DNA of 64,000 bases from Dipteris shenzhenensis (lineage: Eukaryota; Polypodiophyta; Polypodiopsida; Gleicheniales), in assembly GCA_047967505.1 (NCBI GenBank), contig CM106539.1. The stretch is one strand, 5' to 3'. A program made the translations under genes and the position numbers. Below the pieces are notes generated by a model. That model saw only the letters and a program-made list of their open reading frames with translations, did not search any database and was not told the DNA's origin. Position 1 is the first letter of the stretch. The number at the start of each line of letters is the position of its first letter. This document shows, in pieces, positions 59,040-64,000 of this stretch.

Positions 59040-60080
59040 TTGTATTACTTAAAAATTCCCGAAAAATATCTCATACAAAGTGCTCTGTAAGCGACCTCTA
59101 GCAACTTTATCAGGCCAACACGCCACTAACCAGCCAACCTGTAATACAATCTCCAAAGTAGCCTTTTTACATGGTAGATCAAAAACATTAGGACTGGTAA
59201 TCGATGCCTCATATCGGGCAGTCCAGATCCTGTGAAGAGTAGCATATCTAATGATATCCCATAGGACAGACATATCTGTGCCAAGGTCCGCTCCAAAGAT
59301 GGCAGCACCTTTGGATATGTACTCCATTCCGAAGCTCTTAGCACACTTTGACCTGATAAGCCCCCACACATTTCGGACCCAAGGGCAGCCCCAGAACAGG
59401 TGGGTGAGAGTCTCTGCAGAGGCCTTGCAAAATTTGCATCGATCGTCCACCTGTAGCCATGGTACGTGGCTGCCAATAGGGAAGTGACCTCCCACAATCC
59501 TCCAGAGAAAGAAGTTGATTTTGTTGAATGGAGTGGCTTTCCAGACTCGTGAGAATCTTCCCCTCCACGTGAGTTCCAGATCGTCCCTTAGCCATCTCTC
59601 ATTCAGCCTCAGATGCCATCTCTCATTCAGCCTCAGATGCCAATTCTCCTTGTAAGCCATCATCTTGTCAAGCGTCTTCAGAGTCATTTTGTCCAGTGGG
59701 ACAGCAGCTCCCCATTCCCATTCTTCAGCAACAGACCCATCTGAGGGCTGAATATTGGTAGGCCAGTCCTGTGGGATACCGAGAATGAATTCTCCCACTA
59801 GTCGTGCTTCCTCCAAGGTCATCCTGAACTTCAGTCATCTGTTGCATCGTCAGCCAGTCCTCCGAAAGAGGATCCCAAACATCCTCCCATGTATGACGGC
59901 CCTTGGCATACAGCCCCCCTGCCGTAGCCTCCTTTCCTATAGCATAGCAGCCCCCTCCTGGCCATGCCACTTGCCACCATATTGACAGTCTAAGGGAGAA
60001 GTCAGCGTTCGCTGTGGGCCTGCCTTTCCATGCTAACAGCCCAATGCCGTCTTTCCAAGCATTCTTGATTGCACTGCGCT
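59040..60080 (-). pseudogene. LINE ORF2 3' part with zf-RVT domain
   Basis: The minus strand encodes, from 60080 downward, KNAWKDGIGLLAWKGRPTAN, then RLSIWWQVAWPGG, and after a frame change the 257-residue frame 59822-59049. That frame holds the reverse-transcriptase zinc-binding domain (FNKINFFLWRIVGGHFP...CKFCKASAETLTHLFWGC). An eight-residue unit (ERWHLRLN) is duplicated exactly at about 59590-59640. EN and RT core are absent, so it is a 5'-truncated plant L1 copy with its 3' end at about 59040. Confidence 0.85.
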
Positions 60081-60146
60081 GCAGTTACCCGAAAACTGGT
60101 CGAGTTTGGTCAATGATTTTTTCCGTCCAGGTTTTACGGAGGGAAA

Positions 60147-61030
60147 GTGGATATGTCCCCAAGCTCCCTGCCGCCGAGGGGCGGCACGGCGCCAACACCC
60201 ATGAATACTAGGTCTCCGACTGGCTCTCCAGCAGCAAAGCGTGCGAAAGATGATCAAGGCTCGAGAACTCCCGGCAAGCAAGAGGAGGACTCAGAGGACG
60301 ACATGGACCTTGTGGAGGACAATAGACACACCCTGCAAGGTTTGTCAGAAGAAATTTCCAGTGGACTGGGGAAGCTCGTTCTGGAGGTGCCAGAAGATGC
60401 TGTGGTGTTCAAGGCATCGGTTTCTAGTAATGCGATTCTATGAGAATATGCCGAGCTCTGCGAGAAGGGGCTTTTCGTTTATTTCATGGGGAAGACTTAC
60501 TTAGAGGCCGACCTGGAGAGATGGAGAGCACGCCCCAATATGCGGAGATATGGCATCATTTCCATTGCATACGTTGGCAAAGGCTTCTACCTATTGCGCT
60601 TGCGATCGGCCGAGCTGGTGGAGGAAGTATTGGACAGGGGGAGCATCCCATTTTATGGCTCAGTTGGATATGCTGTGGCCTATCACGCTGACTTCGACCC
60701 AGCCACGGAGTTGCAGAATGTATGCCCGGTCTGGGTCACGTTCCCTGCTCTCCCGTTCATGCTCAGATCGGTGGTTCCGGAAGTTGCTAGAGAACTCGGT
60801 CAGGTCATTTTTGCTCCCCCCCCCCCCCGTGCTCAGTGGAGACCAACCCAGTCCCGAGGGTTTGTATCCTCTGGGATATCACCCAGAAACCACCGGAAGT
60901 GGTGGAATTGGAAACGGGTGACTTCGAACCTGTGCGAATTCAGGTTCGCTTCAGCCCATTTCCTAATGCATGCTTTGCATGCAAGGAGATCGGGCATTTC
61001 GCGAGACAGTGCCTCCGGAGAAACACTTAG
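60147..61030 (+). pseudogene. LINE ORF1: DUF4283-like domain plus CCHC knuckle, frameshifted
   Basis: The N-terminal acidic/low-complexity part (60147-60443) is followed after a frameshift by a DUF4283-type domain (60486-60830: RYGIISIAYVGKGFYLLRL, VCPVWVTFPALPFMLRS). A poly-C run at 60816-60828 probably causes the next frame break. The third piece (60836-61030) has the zinc knuckle CFACKEIGHFARQC, a perfect C-x2-C-x4-H-x4-C, and a stop. This domain pair is typical of plant L1 ORF1 and is assumed to bind element RNA. Confidence 0.85.
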
Positions 61031-61423
61031 GAAAAGAAGCAACAGGAGGAGAGTTGACCGAAGGACATGCAGGTGGAGAAGATGCCTGAGCTGGTTGCCC
61101 AAGCTACGGAGATACTTGCCCCCAACTCCATGGAGGCTCCGCTGGAGGCCCGCTTCAAGGAAAAGGCTCCCCAGAAACCTCCTTTAGGATCGGGGACAGC
61201 ACAGTCCAAGAAGGCGCCCCCACTTGGCCCCTCTGCTGCAGCAAACCAGATGGTGCTGCCTCAGAGATTGGGCCTGTCGGAAGATGATATGCGTAGCTTC
61301 AAGAAAAACTCTCAGAAGGAGAGCGGAGCAACGAAGTCGAATGGCAGGAAGAACAAGGCCGGAAGGCAGAATTATTTTGATGTATTGGGGTCCTCCAACT
61401 ACTCGGTTGATCATGCTGGTTAA

Positions 61424-63308
61424 GATGCTGTCATGGAATATGCATGGGCTCGGTCTGAGAGCCAAGAGATGGGTATTGGCAGAAAAAATCAGACAGTGGA
61501 ATGTTAACATTGTTTGTTTGCAGGAAATAAAACTGTGTGAGGAAGAGGCTTCGTTCTTGGCGGCCCTCTTCAAGGGCTTTGATGTTTTCTTTTCATGCAA
61601 GAAGAAAGGAGCTGGGAGCTCTGTGGTCCTCTGCAGCAAGGAGCTAAGGGCAGCCAAGGTGCTTGCACACCCAGCTGGTTCAGCGGTTGGCATCCGCATT
61701 GAAGTTGAAGGGGAGCCCCTAGACATAGTTTTGGTGTATACTCCCACAGATGCAAGGGAATGTGAGGACTTCTGGGAATGGATGTGTGAACATGACCTGT
61801 GCGCACAGTTCGTAGTTGTGGGAGACTTTAATCATGCTGAAACTCGGAGCAGAGCTTGGGCGACGATGGAGGAGCGGAATGCCATGGTGGAGGCGCGCCA
61901 TCTGGGCATGCTCGATACCAGACCGACCTGGTTCAGAAGGAGGGGATTGAGTATGCAGTCGGCGCTGCTAGATCTCTGTTGGTTCAGTAGTGGAGCCTCC
62001 TGGGTATGCCCACCTTGGAAGGGAATGGTGGATCGGTCTCAGACCGTGTCCGACCACATGCCCTGTCTAGTCTCTTTTGTGGCTGGCAGTAAACCATTGA
62101 AAAAAGGGAAGCAAATTTTTAAGCTTAATACCTCGCTCCTTGATGAAGACAGCTGCAAGAGGTTGGCGGATGCTTGGAAGCAAAGTGCAGGTGGGGAGAT
62201 TGACCCGATAGCTGCTTTTGACAAAGGAATAGCTGCTGTTATCCGAACAGCAAGGGAGTTAGGGAAAGCTCGCGCCAGGAATACAAGAGTAATGGATTCG
62301 GAAGCAAGGGAGAAGTTAAGGGAGCTGAGGCAGCGGGACACATTGGATGCCCAGGAACTGAAGGAGGTGCAGCACTGTGAAGCTACCCTTAAGCAGGTGG
62401 AACTGCAAAAAGCAGAAGGGGCGAGGATCCGGTCCTCAGCCAGATGGTTGGCGCTAGGGGATGCTCCCTCTTCTCTGAAAACAGACAAAGCAAGGGACAA
62501 CATATGCAGGATCACAGACCAGGACGATTGCTGGCTTACAGAGCAGGAAGATATCACACAGCATATCACATCCTCCCTAGAGGCTATCTTGGGGGCAGCA
62601 GAATTCAAGACAAGAGGCAAGCTGGAAGCGAGGAAAATGCTGATTGAATGCATAGACCAGAAAGTCACTGAGGATGAAATGCAGGCACTTGGTCGGCCAT
62701 TTACAGTTGAGGAGGCAGACGCAACACTTCTCTAGTTGAAGAAGAACAAAGCTCCAGGCCCGGATGGCCTGTCAGCTGAAGTATACCTGGCTCTTTGGGA
62801 CACTATTAGAGGTCCTTTTGTCAGAATGGCCAACGCTACGTGGGAAAGGGAATCCATCTCCCCCAAAGTAAACAAGGGGCTGATCAGGCTGATCCCCAAG
62901 AGATTTCCCACAGAGAAATTCGGGGATTGGAGACCCCTGTCTTTGCTGAATGTGTCATATAAACTGATAGCCAAGATGGTGGCAGCAAGAATTGCCAATA
63001 TTGTCCCAAAGGTAGTCTCGAGCCAACAGTATGGCTTCGTCAAGGGTAGACACATTCAAGACAACGTTTTGATTGTCATATCTGCCTTGGAGCATGCCTG
63101 GAACAACAAGGAAGAAATCATTCTGTTGAACATTGATTTTGACAAGGCATATGACTGGGTGGAATGGGGATACATAATAGATGTGATCCAGGCCATGGGC
63201 TTTGGGGAAAGGTTCCTGGCTGTTATGATACAACACAAAGCAATGGAAGCCACTAAGACCACGAGCCGGTACAAAGATGGGGAGAGTGGATGGAACTATG
63301 GGGGATAA
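61424..63308 (+). pseudogene. LINE ORF2: endonuclease and N-terminal RT, truncated
   Basis: Endonuclease from about 61418 (MLSWNMHGLG, NIVCLQEIKL, VVVGDFNHAE, VSDHMPCLVSF), intact through the catalytic motifs. A linker region follows to a TAG at 62733-62735, then RT in the same frame (KNKAPGPDGL, GLIRLIPKR, WRPLSLLNVSYKLIAK, QYGFVKGRHIQDN, LLNIDFDKAYDWVEWGY). The frame ends at 63308. The catalytic FADD/YADD block, thumb and zf-RVT that should follow are missing, so the RT cannot be active even if the stop is read through. Confidence 0.88.
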
Positions 63309-63310
63309 AG

Positions 63311-63928
63311 GTGGATGATATACCTGAAGAATCAGGTGAAATCAGGGACTTAGTGATGCTGAAAATGATACAGAAAATATGGCACGATCTAGGAAAAAAT
63401 TCCAGTTCTACAACTGGAAAATCAACCCGATGGACAGCTATGCAATGCAGAAATATCTTGGGGAGGACATCTCAATATTCAAAAGGAATTTAATATGCAA
63501 AATAAGGACCAGCTCACATGATCTAGAAGTGGAGAAGGGTAGATGGATAGACCCAAGATCCCAAGAGAGGTGACGATATGCAAAAATCTGCCCTACAGGG
63601 GAGGTAGAAGATGAGCAGCATGTGCTCTTAAAATGTCGACCATATGCACACATAAGGGAGAATCATGAAAACAATCGATGTAATGTAAAGAATCTATTGG
63701 AACAGCCAGCCCACAAGTTTGGAAGCTACTTAAAAGAAATCTTGGAACATCGTGGCAAAATTCTCGGACTAGCACAAAAAATAGTCCCGCAAATACTCAC
63801 AATGTAGAAAGATTTGGGAGAATTTTTATTCAAACGGTTGTAATGGACCACTATTTAGTTTAATAGTGGTCACTAGTCCCATAGATCTGGAGGGTCTCAA
63901 GAGGACTTTAATACAATCGTATCATATC

Positions 63929-63966
<38 letters not shown>
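63311..63966 (+). mobile_element. 3' end of a different LINE family joined to the truncated ORF2
   Basis: Frames at 63379-63573 and then to 63807 encode ICKIRTSSHDLEVEKGRW and CPTGEVEDEQHVLLKC, a C...C-x7-H-x4-C style finger. This is like the C-terminus of the LINE family at 10.8-18.3 kb (SHQLRIETGRYTH, CQLCQQEEE) and unlike the zf-RVT type expected for the upstream ORF2. A 3' UTR with stem-loop and a TATC-like tail entering (CT)n follow. Confidence 0.75.
63846..63871 (+). other. 3' UTR stem-loop
   Basis: GACCACTATT and AATAGTGGTC form a perfect 10-bp stem with a 6-nt loop (TAGTTT), about 60 bp before the element tail. Position and form parallel the stem-loops at 16213 and 18234. Confidence 0.75.
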
Positions 63967-63968
<2 letters not shown>

Positions 63969-64000
63969 AATATGATATGAATATGATTGTATTAAAGTCC
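63903..64000. repeat. inverted repeat around a (CT)n tract at the window edge
   Basis: The left arm from 63903 (GGACTTTAATACAATCGTAT) is the near-complement of the right arm 63970-64000 (...GATTGTATTAAAGTCC), with about 16 outer bases exact. Between them is (CT)n (63933-63966). The arm reaches the window end, so it may continue beyond. It reads as two LINE 3' ends of the same family tail-to-tail. Confidence 0.88.

Larger units (their letters stand above)
60090..63310 (+). mobile_element. plant L1-type LINE, 5' two-thirds (ORF1, EN, part of RT)
   Basis: Head-to-head with the minus-strand fragment at 59040-60080. It carries a DUF4283-type ORF1, then ORF2 up to the middle of RT, where it stops near 63275-63310 and joins a different 3' segment. 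Frame breaks are few, so it is younger than the LINEs at 9-10 kb and 19-25 kb. Confidence 0.85.

Overview
KIND OF GENOME. The window is nuclear DNA of a land plant with a large, transposon-rich genome. Support comes from two recognisable plant genes with plant-type introns, plant copia retrotransposons primed by initiator tRNA-Met (TGGTATCAGAGC), a CACTA transposase remnant with a DUF4216-like domain, and many long (CT)n/(GA)n and (GT)n tracts. A fern or other seed-free vascular plant is a guess from the texture; the sequence does not fix the lineage. LAYOUT. 1-2494: 5' parts of two minus-strand copia elements. 2495-4853: non-coding, with two old tandem duplications. 4854-6532 (minus): first five exons of a TOM1/TOM3-like membrane-protein gene; its promoter side lies at about 6870-7104. 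7200-9100: gene-free. 9100-10640 (minus): decayed LINE. 10860-18290: one near-full-length LINE followed by a 5'-truncated copy of the same family, each with a 3' stem-loop and a TATC-rich tail that runs into (TC)n. 19040-25650 (minus): heavily decayed LINE. 26394-28841 (minus): small LTR element carrying a protein-kinase gene fragment. 28842-30500: simple and degenerate repeats. 31190-36640: decayed Ty3/gypsy element. 36680-37418: CACTA terminus. 37930-38984 (minus): 5' part of another copia element. 38985-44485: complete copia element with matched LTRs but a broken reading frame. 44750-44893: long foldback. 45165-46745: CACTA transposase C-terminal remnant and terminus. 46796-49039: complete non-autonomous copia-derived element with a perfect 5-bp target duplication. 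49040-53350: microsatellite and minisatellite DNA. 53990-57988: duplicated 5' region and exons 1-2 of a TIR1/AFB-type auxin-receptor F-box gene. 59040-64000: LINE pieces in both orientations, ending in an inverted repeat around a (CT)n tract. HOW IT FITS TOGETHER. The only likely functional genes are the TOM-like gene and the TIR1/AFB-like gene. Each is seen only in its 5' part, and each is followed, inside what should be its next intron, by transposon DNA out to the window edge. Either the introns are very long and TE-filled, or both genes are truncated. The rest is a layered mobile-element landscape. Three LTR pairs differ by only about 1.4-2.0 percent by hand count, so part of it is fairly young.
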